Below, piece by piece: positions 1 to 8,358 of a stretch of DNA of 49,642 nt. This stretch comes from Merismopedia glauca CCAP 1448/3 (GTDB lineage: Bacteria; Cyanobacteriota; Cyanobacteriia; Cyanobacteriales; CCAP-1448). The position numbers were made by a program, and so were the translations under genes. Location: the NCBI RefSeq assembly GCF_003003775.1, contig NZ_PVWJ01000020.1:1-49642 (forward strand), read 5' to 3'. Positions within the stretch are counted from its first letter, which is position 1, and every line of letters begins with the position of its first letter. A model generated the notes under the pieces. It ran no database searches and was not told the origin of the DNA. It worked only from the letters and a program-made list of their open reading frames with translations.

Positions 1-125
1 GGACTGGGGATTGGGGATTAAGTAAATGACTGAGGTTTCAATAGCAAAGTTAGCATGGGAATTGTTAAGTTAAATTAAGTTGACCTTTGCCGAATCCACT
101 AGTTTAAGACAATTCACCATTTATT

Positions 126-1016
126 ATGACTCAGCCTTTACCTTTGTCTGCACAAGTCGTGCTGATTACAGGCGCTTCTACTGGAATTGGGGCGGCGTTA
201 GCTAAGCTTTTAGCCACCAAAGCACCAGGAATTCGATTAGTTTTAGCGGCTCGTAGACTAGATAGATTACAAGTAGTTGCCAGTTTTTGTGAGGAAGCTG
301 GTGCTAAGACTTTAATTGTACCTACAGATTTGTCTCAAGTTTCCCAAGCTGAAGCTTTAGTTGATGCAGCTTTTAAAGCGTTTGGACAGGTAAATGTTTT
401 AGTCAATAATGCTGGCTATGGGCAGATGGGGCCTGTAGAATTAGTTTCTATACCAGCAGTTGAGCGACAATTACAGGTTAACTTAGTTGCACCCATTGCT
501 TTAATTCAAGCTTTAATTCCCAGTATGCGTCAGCAAGGCTCTGGCAGAATTATTAATGTTAGTTCTATAGCAGGTAGATTATCTTTTCCCTTCGGTGGAA
601 TTTACAGTGCGTCTAAATTTGGTTTGGAAGCTCTCAGCGATGCTTTGAGAATGGAACTGCAACCATTTAATATTGATGTTAGTGTTATTGAACCAGGGCC
701 TGTCAAAACAGAATTCTTTCAAGTAGCACAGAAGATGACTTCAGGTAGCATTGAAGCTCCCGAAACTACTCCCTATCGAGCCTGTTTTGAGCATATGGAA
801 GGGTTTGAGGAGAGAATGAAAGGGAATACCTGGAGTTCTGAACGAGTCGCTCAAGTAATTTATCAAGCGATCGCTGCCACTAAGCCTCGTCCTCGTTACA
901 TAGCTGCTACTGGTGGAGAAATACTGCTATTTATGATGGAAAAAGTTTTACCCACCTGGATGGTAGATGCTTTTTGGCAAAAATTGTATGGAATCGACCG
1001 TATTTCTGGCAATTAG
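126..1016 (+). CDS. short-chain dehydrogenase/reductase (SDR)
   Basis: A 296-residue classical SDR, a Rossmann-fold NAD(P)-dependent oxidoreductase. The nucleotide-binding glycine motif TGASTGIG is at residues 15-22, the NNAG motif follows in the middle, and the catalytic triad is readable as S147, Y160 and K164 (Y-x-x-x-K, with Ser 13 residues before Tyr). No signal peptide, so probably cytosolic. The hydrophobic stretch near residues 265-280 could give membrane association. Length is slightly above the usual 250, as in the DltE/YqjQ-like subgroup that reduces carbonyls of uncertain identity. The substrate cannot be read from sequence. It stands alone, converging on the M48 peptidase gene with a shared hairpin between them. 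Confidence 0.88.
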   Translation: MTQPLPLSAQVVLITGASTGIGAALAKLLATKAPGIRLVLAARRLDRLQVVASFCEEAGAKTLIVPTDLSQVSQAEALVDAAFKAFGQVNVLVNNAGYGQMGPVELVSIPAVERQLQVNLVAPIALIQALIPSMRQQGSGRIINVSSIAGRLSFPFGGIYSASKFGLEALSDALRMELQPFNIDVSVIEPGPVKTEFFQVAQKMTSGSIEAPETTPYRACFEHMEGFEERMKGNTWSSERVAQVIYQAIAATKPRPRYIAATGGEILLFMMEKVLPTWMVDAFWQKLYGIDRISGN

Positions 1017-1074
1017 CTAAAAATTTAGCACCTCGGCAGCTTAAATCTTATAAATCTTACGCCAACTGACTGCT

Positions 1075-1117
1075 GTACAGACGCATAGGCTCAAGGAGCG
1101 CGCCAGCGCGTCTGTAC
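1075..1117. terminator. hairpin between convergent genes
   Basis: A perfect 10-base inverted repeat (GTACAGACGC at 1075-1084, GCGTCTGTAC at 1108-1117) encloses a 23-base loop that contains a second GCGC-rich mini-palindrome. It lies between the stop of the SDR gene and the stop of the convergent peptidase gene, where a bidirectional terminator would be expected. There is no clear T-run on either side. It resembles a dispersed cyanobacterial intergenic palindrome, so it may be a repeat that also terminates. Confidence 0.5.
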
Positions 1118-1120
1118 TCT

Positions 1121-2635
1121 TCATTTTGGCTCATCAGTTTCAGAACGCTGACGCAACTTATCTTTGTCAATAATTTGCTGTAACCTGTCCTTGATTTGAC
1201 GATGGCGAGCTATACCCTCAAAACCGTAGCGATTATAGCCATATTGTTCAATAATCCCTTGTAGATATGCGATTCGTTCGGGAGTAGCTGGATGAGAGGA
1301 AAGCCAAGCAAAGCTAAAACTCCTTCCCTCTTTTTCTTTATCTAGCGTTATCATCAAGTTCCACAAGCCATCAGCCGCATAACCACTATTAGCGAGTAAC
1401 CGCGTCCCCAATATATCCGCTTGGCGTTCCATATCGCGGCTATAGTCAAGAACTATTAAATTCGCTAAAGTCGAGCCATAAGGCAAAAACTGTCCCAGAT
1501 TAGCCGTCAAACTCCCTTCTGTAGCTAGTTCAAATCCGTGAGATAAAACCGCATGGGAGATTTCATGAGCTAATAATCCAGCAAACTCAGCTTCCGAATT
1601 AGCCTTTAAAATAGCTCCAGCGTTGATAAATACCTTACCTCCTGGTAGCGCAAAAGCATTCAGACTATCGTCTTTAACTACATAAAATTCATATTTAAAG
1701 TCTTTTCTACCACCAATCAGGGCAATTTTGTTACCAATTTCATCGACGTAACCCGATACTTCTGGATCTGTAATCAGATCTAGTCTATCTTTCAGACGAG
1801 CGGCTATCTTCTCTCCAACAGCCGATTCTCCTTGTAATAATAAAGCTGTAGTTTCAATCCCCGAAATTAAGCCAAAAAAGTTCCCAGAAACCGCATAACT
1901 GACGGCTCCGGTTAAAACATTAGCAATAGTATTCTCTCGCTGTTTGACTCGCAAAGAAGATTGGAAACGCTTTAAATCTTCATCGGCTATTTTCGTAAAT
2001 TCAGCTACTTGAGGGGAATTTGGGTTAAAAATAACGAAATGACGGGCTGCTAAAGATGCTTCCAACCACCTTTTTGCAGTTTCATGGCTATTGATACTAG
2101 TTTTAACTAAATCTGGTTCAGTCGGATATAAACTAGTAGCTCTTTCTAGAGAAGCTAGGGCTTCAGATTCTCGATTGTATAATTTTAAAGCCTTGGCGTA
2201 TTCTATATGACCTGGAATAAATTCGGGATATTTCTCGACTAGACTTTTCAATGGAATGAAAATCTTCGATTCTAAACCTTGTTTTAAACCAGCTTGAGCA
2301 ATGCGCCAGTAGACTTTACCAGCCGGAGTTAGCTTTTGAGGGTCATAAATAGCTGGTTTGATGCCAATTACAGACTGATTGCGATTGAAGGGTGGTTTAG
2401 CTTGGCGATACAACTCCTGAGCGGCTGTGTATTGTCCACCTAGATAGAGTTTATCTCCTTCTTCGAGGAGTTTTTGCCGTTCGGTTTCAGTTAAGGGTTG
2501 AGTGCTAGAAGTTGGTTGATTTACCTGATTTTGAGCGATGGAAGTTGGGTAAGCAGATACTCTAGCCAGATTAATATTGTTGAAGCCTAGGAGCAAGCTG
2601 AAGCTAAATAGCAGAGATTTATAGCAAATATTCAT
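1121..2635 (-). CDS. M48 family metallopeptidase with N-terminal TPR-like region
   Basis: A 504-residue exported zinc peptidase of the M48 (Ste24/HtpX/BepA-like) family. Residues 1-28 form a signal peptide. About residues 50-230 are helical and TPR-like, with alternating aromatic and alanine positions. The peptidase core has the zinc motif HEISH near residue 357 and the downstream ligand in ERQAD about 45 residues later, both of which are diagnostic. Family members with TPRs act in periplasmic quality control of envelope proteins, and that is the likely role here. The TPRs precede the peptidase, the reverse of BepA. Transcription diverges from the hydrolase gene at 2944. Confidence 0.88.
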   Translation of the reverse strand: MNICYKSLLFSFSLLLGFNNINLARVSAYPTSIAQNQVNQPTSSTQPLTETERQKLLEEGDKLYLGGQYTAAQELYRQAKPPFNRNQSVIGIKPAIYDPQKLTPAGKVYWRIAQAGLKQGLESKIFIPLKSLVEKYPEFIPGHIEYAKALKLYNRESEALASLERATSLYPTEPDLVKTSINSHETAKRWLEASLAARHFVIFNPNSPQVAEFTKIADEDLKRFQSSLRVKQRENTIANVLTGAVSYAVSGNFFGLISGIETTALLLQGESAVGEKIAARLKDRLDLITDPEVSGYVDEIGNKIALIGGRKDFKYEFYVVKDDSLNAFALPGGKVFINAGAILKANSEAEFAGLLAHEISHAVLSHGFELATEGSLTANLGQFLPYGSTLANLIVLDYSRDMERQADILGTRLLANSGYAADGLWNLMITLDKEKEGRSFSFAWLSSHPATPERIAYLQGIIEQYGYNRYGFEGIARHRQIKDRLQQIIDKDKLRQRSETDEPK

Positions 2636-2943
2636 ATACTTTTGAGGTAGCCAAGCGATCGCTGTAGTTCATAAGTTAACAGTAAATGGATCGCGATCGC
2701 TGGTGGTACAGAAAAGCAGTTGGTCGTTGCTCAGAACCAGCAATGGCAACTGTTTAAATCTTAGACTGCATAGCGTCATTAAGTTACGCTCCTTTTTTAG
2801 CTGATAGAGCTAGATTTATCTGGGAATCGCTCCCCAGTATTACGAGAATTTTACAAATATTTTGTCCTACATCTCACTTTTTCTCACCGACAAGAGCAAT
2901 AAATTGAGTTATTTATAGAGTAAGTCGATCGCGTCTATCACTT
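2636..2943. other. intergenic region between divergent genes
   Basis: This 308-base stretch separates the starts of the M48 peptidase gene (minus) and the hydrolase gene (plus), so it should carry both promoters. I see HIP1 octamers and related GCGATCGC-like sites, but no convincing ORF, RNA or long inverted repeat. Confidence 0.6.
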
Positions 2944-3999
2944 GTGAATAACTCTGTAGCTGAGTCCCAAGGTAAAGTCAAAGTCAAAGTCAATGATTTA
3001 AACCTGTATTATGAAGCTTTTGGAAATCCATCCGATCCGCCAGTCTTACTGATTAATGGTTTGTCTTGTCAATGTCTGCAATGGTTTCCCTATTTTTACG
3101 AACCTATTGTCGATAGCGGTTACTACGTTATCCGTTTCGATAATCGAGATGTGGGATTATCCACCTGGATTAAGGATAAAGACTGGGAAAAGCAGCCTTA
3201 TTCCCTAGTAGATATGGCAAAAGACGCGGTTGGCTTGTTGGAAGCCTTGGGAATCGCTAACGCGCACCTTATTGGTGTTTCAATGGGAGGGGCGATCGCT
3301 CAACGCATTGCCATTGACTACCCAGATCGCATTCTATCCCTAACTTCTATAGTCTCTTTTGCCGAGGCATCTGCTGTAGGAATGGAAGGTATAGCCTCGT
3401 TTTTATCAGCTAAAGTCCCATCGATTGAGGAATATTTGGCTTTTTGGTCTTTGCTAGTTGGGACAACTTTCCCTCTGGATGTTCCCCTGTACGCAGAATT
3501 ATATCGGGAAAGTGTGGAAGTGCGGCAAGGTTACAATCCTGACTGCATTCCCCGTCAATTAAGAGCGATCGCTAGTTCATCCTCAACTTTACCAGAATTA
3601 AAAAAGATCGACGTTCCTACCCTAATTCTCTACGGTACAGCCGATCCTTTGATTCCTGTCGCTCATGCGGTTGAGTACGCCAAGTTAATTCCTGCTTCTC
3701 AGCAAGTCAAAATGGAAGATGTTGGAGTTAAAGCAGTTTTTACGAAATTTATGGGCTATTTGACCCGACAAAACTTTAGTCGTAGCGAATTACATGAAGA
3801 TACTCTGACTCAGAAGATGCTAGCAGATAATATCGCTATTGTCAGTGGCGTGGCGACTCGCTTTAAAAAAGACGAAGCAGGGAAGGAAGTTGTGCTAGAA
3901 AAAATAGGGGTTACTTATACTCTTCACAAAGATAAAGATAACCAGTGGAAAATTATTACGGGTGTGAATCACAAACCAGAAACAGCGATCGCTTTGTGA
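2944..3999 (+). CDS. alpha/beta hydrolase fused to an NTF2/SnoaL-like tail (chimera)
   Basis: This 351-residue product starts at a GTG. Residues 1-258 are a typical alpha/beta hydrolase with an oxyanion-region NG, the nucleophile elbow GVSMG (S113) and the acid in GTADP (D234). At residues 259-264 the sequence leaves the family just where the Gly-His of the catalytic triad should occur. The remaining 90 residues (ADNIAIVSGVATRFKK, then IGVTYTLHK and WKIITGVNH) read like the C-terminal half of an NTF2/SnoaL-like polyketide-cyclase fold. No alternative catalytic histidine is evident, so ester hydrolysis is probably lost. The best explanation is a deletion that fused two adjacent genes in frame. 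The frame is open throughout, so it may still be translated. Confidence 0.75.
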   Translation: MNNSVAESQGKVKVKVNDLNLYYEAFGNPSDPPVLLINGLSCQCLQWFPYFYEPIVDSGYYVIRFDNRDVGLSTWIKDKDWEKQPYSLVDMAKDAVGLLEALGIANAHLIGVSMGGAIAQRIAIDYPDRILSLTSIVSFAEASAVGMEGIASFLSAKVPSIEEYLAFWSLLVGTTFPLDVPLYAELYRESVEVRQGYNPDCIPRQLRAIASSSSTLPELKKIDVPTLILYGTADPLIPVAHAVEYAKLIPASQQVKMEDVGVKAVFTKFMGYLTRQNFSRSELHEDTLTQKMLADNIAIVSGVATRFKKDEAGKEVVLEKIGVTYTLHKDKDNQWKIITGVNHKPETAIAL

Positions 4000-4059
4000 A
4001 ATCATTAGCGATGGAAATGAACTGCAAATTGAACTCTGAAGGGTTATTTTGCTTCTATC

Positions 4060-4632
4060 CTAATCATCTAGGAGCAGTCTTTGGAAGCTAGCAGTATCAG
4101 GTAGGTTACAATCTACTAAAAATTGCTGATAAACTGGTTCTTCTGGCATCTGCATTTTGATATAGTCTGTTTGAGGTATTTTTCCGGCTCTTAGACCTGC
4201 ATAATCTAAATAGCTAGAAAAATCCCATTCTCCAGGTTTCTCAACTAGCCCTGCTTTGACAGGATTTAGGTGAATGTAGCGTAACAGATTAATCAGATAA
4301 TCCGTTTGTGGAACGTGAATGCTTTGAAACCGCCCTTGAAATAACACGCCAGAACGATGAAAACGCTTATTAATTGCCTTGGTGTAAGAAAGTGAGAGAG
4401 ATTTCATCGCCTCAGATAAGCTTTCATCCCTCAGATAGACCAAAAAATGGTAATGATTGGGCATTAAACAGTAAGCAACTATATCTACTGAATTACCCAT
4501 CAAATGTTTCTTCACCAACCGGAGAAAATAAAGATAGTTTTCCCGCTCAAAAAAAATTGTTTGGCGATTGTTCCCCCGATTGTAGACATGGTAAAAGTTG
4601 CCTGTTTGCAGTGGAATCCGTCTTTGCGGCAT
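4060..4632 (-). CDS. REP-associated tyrosine transposase (RAYT, Y1_Tnp family)
   Basis: A 190-residue single-strand transposase related to IS200/IS605 TnpA. It shows the family opening (YHVYNRGNN, residues 14-22), the HUH-type metal motif H60-Y61-H62 within MPNHYHFLV, and the RYIHLNPVKAG block holding the likely catalytic tyrosine (Y119). Length is normal for RAYTs. Such proteins process hairpin-forming REP sequences and are usually single-copy domesticated genes without IS ends. A perfect hairpin lies 49 bases upstream of its start codon at 4681-4713, and a related one is at 8324-8358; these are candidate substrates. A weak stem (CTAAGAA/TTCTTAG, 4636-4661) also sits just upstream of the start codon. 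Confidence 0.9.
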   Translation of the reverse strand: MPQRRIPLQTGNFYHVYNRGNNRQTIFFERENYLYFLRLVKKHLMGNSVDIVAYCLMPNHYHFLVYLRDESLSEAMKSLSLSYTKAINKRFHRSGVLFQGRFQSIHVPQTDYLINLLRYIHLNPVKAGLVEKPGEWDFSSYLDYAGLRAGKIPQTDYIKMQMPEEPVYQQFLVDCNLPDTASFQRLLLDD

Positions 4633-4680
4633 AGCTAAGAATATAAGATGTTTTTCTTAGTATTCCCATCCAGATCCCGC

Positions 4681-4713
4681 AGATGCCTGACTTCTTCAAG
4701 AAGTCAGGCATCT
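4681..4713. repeat. perfect 16+1+16 hairpin, REP-like, overlapping a gene end
   Basis: Two 16-base arms (4681-4696 and 4698-4713) are exact reverse complements around a single C. The core TGACTTCTT-N-AAGAAGTCA is shared with the hairpin at 8324-8358, while the outer seven base pairs differ but stay paired. The stop codon of the STAND NTPase gene (4704-4706, minus strand) lies inside it, so it could end that transcript, although no T-run follows. Its position next to the RAYT gene suggests a REP-type element. Confidence 0.8.
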
Positions 4714-7700
4714 AAGGCAACAGCACCCAAAGCTGTTAAAGTCGCCAATTGAGTCTCGCTGATACCTTGAACTTGGCTAATCTTCATTCCTTCATAGGGA
4801 TTAGGAACTCTTAAAGTCTGTTGACACTTACCAGTTTCCAAATCCCAGAATTTGATCGTTTCGTCAAAACTACCGCTAATTACTCTAGATTCAGACAAAG
4901 CTAAAACAGTATAAACTGTATTGCTATGACCGACTAGAGTTTGCTGACACTTGCCAGTTTCTAATTCCCAAACTTTAAGAGTAGAGTCTCCGCTACCACT
5001 AATAATGAGGGGTGGGTCGGTATTGGGGATAAACTTGGCTACGTGTACTGCTCCTTGGTGTCCGGTAAAAGTACGGAGACATTCTCCATTAGTGACAGAC
5101 CACAGCTTGATAGTACCGTCGCCACTCGCACTGAGCAAACACTTGCCATCTGTAGTGAAGACAACTGACCAGACAATACTAGTATGTTCTTTGAGAAATA
5201 GAGTCCGATCGCGATTATTTAAATCTTCAATGGCGATCGCCCCACCAAAATCGCTACTGGCTAGATAGTTACCATCTGGGCTAAAAGTAACGCAAGTTAG
5301 TTGGCTAGTTTGTCCGATTAAAGTTTTTTGGCATTGACCAGTAGTTACATCCCATATTTTCACAGTTTGGTCGTAGCTGCCACTAACTAGTTTTAGTCCG
5401 TCTGGACTAAAAGCAACGCTCCAAACCCAGCTTTTATGACCTAAAAGAGTCCTGTAGCTGTCTTGTGACTGGCAATCCCATAATTTGATACTATAGTCCG
5501 CACTACCGCTAGCGAGTAAAGACTGTGTGGGAGAGAAAGCTACCGACCAAATCCGGTTAGTATGTTCTCGCAGGGTTTGAATTATTTCCCCGTTAGAAAC
5601 TGACCACAATCTGATAGCTTGGTCTTCATGACCGCTAGCAAAATATTCCCCATCTGGACTCATAGCTAGGGACATGACTGCGTTACTATGACCTTTGATG
5701 GTTTTGGTACAGCGTCCGGTGGTGAGATGCCAAATTTTGGTAGCATGGTCGTCTCCACAAGTAGCGATTTCTCCAGTTTGAGGGTGATAGGCAATACTCC
5801 ACAGACGACTGGTGTGTCCGAGAAAGGTTTTCTCGCAAGTTCCAGTTTCTAAGTTCCAGAGTTTCGCGGTGCGGTCATAACTAGCACTGGCAAGTAAAGA
5901 TGGATTAAGAGGATTAAAAGCTATTCCCGTGACTGCACCTTGATGTCCGCTTAAGGTTTTGAGGCATTCTTGAGTGCGAACATCCCAAACTTTGATAGTT
6001 TTATCAAAGCTACTAGTGGCTAAGATATTGCCATCTGGGTTAAATGCCAAACACCAGATCCAGCCTGAGTGTGCTTGCCAAACTCGCACGCAAACACCTG
6101 TTTCTAGATCCCAAAAGCGGACGGTTAAGTCCTCTCCACAACTAGCTAAGGTTTTGCCATCGGGGCTGAAGGCTAAAGACCAGATTCTCTCAGTATGACC
6201 CAAAAGAATCTTAATTTCTCGATCTTGCAAATTTTGAGTAGACCACAAGCGAATGGTTAAGTCTTCGCCAGCACTAGCAAATATCTCTCCATCTGAGTGA
6301 AAAGCGATTGCATTGACGAGGTAGGTATGTTTGGTGTAAGTTTGCAAGCATTCTCCAGTCTGTACATCCCACAAGTTGACCAAGCAATCATCAGCAGCAC
6401 TAGCTAGATATCTACTATCGGGACTAAAAGCGATCCCCCACACCCAACCTTGGTGTCCTTTAAAACGTAAAATAGCTTCAAAAGTGGTCGCATTGCAAAC
6501 CTGAATTTCACCATTACTATCGCTAGTAGCTAATAGTTTGCCATCTGGACTATACGCAATGCATAATACACCGCCAAAGGTTTCGGCAAATACGGTTTGC
6601 TCGAACTGGGCACCTGTGAAATCAGTTTGCTGTAAAGTCGTATTAGCTAAATATGCTTGGCGAATCGCTAGATGAGAAAAATCAAACCCTGTTAAATCAG
6701 TTTTGAGATGGGTAAATAGATTTAGTAAATTACCACCTGCATAACCCGTCATTTCGCTGGTAGTTAGGCGTAAAGATGCCAAGATTTGAGTCAAATGTGT
6801 TTCTAGATCGGATTTTCTAGAAAAGTGGGTGGATAGGCGATTGCGCAAGCGATCGCATAATGGTTGCAAAATCAACTGAATTTGAGCTTCCCGCAAGTAA
6901 TCTGGGGTTTGAGCTTCAATTAAGGCGTGAGTTTTGAATATCTCCAGTTGATTGGTTATCAGTTCTTGCTCAACTTTTTCCAGGAATTTTTCGGTAATAT
7001 ACTCCATCACTACTGGTTGTTGAGTAATTCCCATTTCACCGGATTCAATCAGCGATCGCTCTTGTAGTGCTTCTAGCGCCTCCATTACCTCTCTTAGAGT
7101 CACTTGGGGCAGTATTTCTGCTTGCAGCTTGACTGGCATTACTCCTTCTCGATTAATCGCTAACCAGTACATAACTTGCTGTTGTAGGGGCGATAAACGG
7201 CTGAATTGCTGCTCTAATAAATCCCATAAATTACTAAAAACAGAACTGCCTTGGGCTAAAAATGCCTGAATGTTGCCACCAAATAAAGTTTTAACTGTCG
7301 TGCTAGCAATTTTCAAAGCTAATGGGTTACCGCCAAAGTAATTTACCAAAGTGCGATTTTGAGACTCTGTAACCGCTAAACCTTTATCTTTCAAGATGCG
7401 CTGACTGGCGGTAATGGAAATTCCTGGTAAAGAAAGGGCGCGCACTGGTAAGTTTACCCCTTCTCTAATCGCAAATCCCCCTGGTTTTTCTCTGCCAGTG
7501 ACTAGCAAGCAACTTGAATGAGCTTCGTCTGCTATGCGCTCTAAAAGTTGTTTATAATCCTCATATCCAGCTTTATAAGCCCCACTCCGATTACCTGAGT
7601 TCAAAATTGACTCAATATTATCCAAGACTAATAAACACCGTTTTTGGCGCAACTGAGCCATTAAAGTCTCAATTCCCATGTCTCCCGCAGCTTCAGAACC

Positions 7701-8231
7701 GACTAGAATGGGAACAATTTCTTTGAGTAATTCAGTCAAGCTGGGTGCTTGTCTCAGGGTACGCCAAATCAGACATGGAAACTGAGATTGCACCTGCTGA
7801 GATAGTTTCACCGACAAAGCAGTTTTCCCAATTCCACCAATGCCAAAAATTCCTACTACCCGACACTTTGACTCAGTTAGCCAAGTTTCCAGGGTTTGTA
7901 ATTCTGATTCTCGCCCATAAAATCTAGAAACATCGATCGCCTCACCCCAATCTGTGACTAGGGGAGGTAAATTTTGATAATGACGCAAAACTGATTGAAT
8001 ATTCCCCTTAGTGACGGGTTCTTGCAAAACTAATGACAGAGTGCGCCACAACTGGGAACCAACTTGTTTCACATAATCCGACTGGTATCCAAAATCATCA
8101 GCGATCTGTTGATAAGAATATCCTGCCCAAGTACCAAGAAATACTCGCTGCTGAATATCGCTCAGTCTTCCCCCTCCATTTTTTGAGTCGAGTAGGGTAC
8201 TAACTAGGGCGATCGCTTCTTTTTCTGTCAT
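4704..8231 (-). CDS. STAND NTPase (NB-ARC) with 14 WD40 repeats
   Basis: A 1175-residue signalling ATPase. Residues 1-85 form a helical domain with a helix-turn-helix look (GYSYQQIADDFGY), common at the N-terminus of cyanobacterial WD40-NTPases. The NB-ARC NTPase has Walker A GIGGIGKT (130-137) and Walker B LLVLDN near 200. A winged-helix/ARC region follows, then a few pentapeptide-like units (about 515-550). From about residue 555 to the end there are 14 WD40 repeats, enough for two seven-bladed propellers. Known members of this class act as ligand-sensing switches in signalling or cell death. The ligand and output are unknown. The gene is monocistronic and flanked by related hairpins. Confidence 0.9.
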   Translation of the reverse strand: MTEKEAIALVSTLLDSKNGGGRLSDIQQRVFLGTWAGYSYQQIADDFGYQSDYVKQVGSQLWRTLSLVLQEPVTKGNIQSVLRHYQNLPPLVTDWGEAIDVSRFYGRESELQTLETWLTESKCRVVGIFGIGGIGKTALSVKLSQQVQSQFPCLIWRTLRQAPSLTELLKEIVPILVGSEAAGDMGIETLMAQLRQKRCLLVLDNIESILNSGNRSGAYKAGYEDYKQLLERIADEAHSSCLLVTGREKPGGFAIREGVNLPVRALSLPGISITASQRILKDKGLAVTESQNRTLVNYFGGNPLALKIASTTVKTLFGGNIQAFLAQGSSVFSNLWDLLEQQFSRLSPLQQQVMYWLAINREGVMPVKLQAEILPQVTLREVMEALEALQERSLIESGEMGITQQPVVMEYITEKFLEKVEQELITNQLEIFKTHALIEAQTPDYLREAQIQLILQPLCDRLRNRLSTHFSRKSDLETHLTQILASLRLTTSEMTGYAGGNLLNLFTHLKTDLTGFDFSHLAIRQAYLANTTLQQTDFTGAQFEQTVFAETFGGVLCIAYSPDGKLLATSDSNGEIQVCNATTFEAILRFKGHQGWVWGIAFSPDSRYLASAADDCLVNLWDVQTGECLQTYTKHTYLVNAIAFHSDGEIFASAGEDLTIRLWSTQNLQDREIKILLGHTERIWSLAFSPDGKTLASCGEDLTVRFWDLETGVCVRVWQAHSGWIWCLAFNPDGNILATSSFDKTIKVWDVRTQECLKTLSGHQGAVTGIAFNPLNPSLLASASYDRTAKLWNLETGTCEKTFLGHTSRLWSIAYHPQTGEIATCGDDHATKIWHLTTGRCTKTIKGHSNAVMSLAMSPDGEYFASGHEDQAIRLWSVSNGEIIQTLREHTNRIWSVAFSPTQSLLASGSADYSIKLWDCQSQDSYRTLLGHKSWVWSVAFSPDGLKLVSGSYDQTVKIWDVTTGQCQKTLIGQTSQLTCVTFSPDGNYLASSDFGGAIAIEDLNNRDRTLFLKEHTSIVWSVVFTTDGKCLLSASGDGTIKLWSVTNGECLRTFTGHQGAVHVAKFIPNTDPPLIISGSGDSTLKVWELETGKCQQTLVGHSNTVYTVLALSESRVISGSFDETIKFWDLETGKCQQTLRVPNPYEGMKISQVQGISETQLATLTALGAVALDA

Positions 8232-8260
8232 TACCAGCTATTTCCACTTCTTGCTTACAT

Positions 8261-8290
8261 TGTGATCGATACTGAAGATATCCGATCACA
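8261..8290. promoter_or_regulatory. candidate operator upstream of the STAND NTPase gene
   Basis: An 8-base inverted repeat, TGTGATCG at 8261-8268 and CGATCACA at 8283-8290, is separated by 14 bases and centred about 45 bases upstream of the start codon at 8231. A symmetric site here could bind a dimeric regulator. The half-site TGTGA resembles CRP-type half-sites, but the spacing does not fit (the CRP spacer is 6), so no regulator is assigned. Confidence 0.35.
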
Positions 8291-8323
8291 ACGTTATGAG
8301 AAGTTTACAAATGTAGATCTGTG

Positions 8324-8358
8324 TAGATCTTTGACTTCTTGAAGAAGTCAAAGATCTA
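8324..8358. repeat. perfect 17+1+17 hairpin, REP-like, downstream of cupB
   Basis: Arms at 8324-8340 and 8342-8358 are exact reverse complements around a single G. They share the 19-base core TGACTTCTT-N-AAGAAGTCA with the hairpin at 4681-4713, with compensated changes in the outer arms. It begins directly next to the cupB stop codon (8359-8361, minus strand) and so could act as its transcript end. A partial direct repeat, TGTAGATCT, occurs next to it at 8312-8330. Confidence 0.8.

Noticed and set aside
1-125. Possible gene end or promoter at the window start
   Set aside because: Only a heptad pair GGGGATT and AT-rich sequence are present; no open frame enters from the edge.
4374-4634. 86-residue plus-strand ORF opposite the transposase gene
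   Set aside because: It is the antisense shadow of a well-supported RAYT gene, with a composition unlike a protein.
4060-8358. RAYT plus STAND NTPase as a defence island
   Set aside because: Only two such genes occur, between housekeeping carbon and metabolic genes; no restriction, toxin or nuclease gene is adjacent. Kept only as separate observations.
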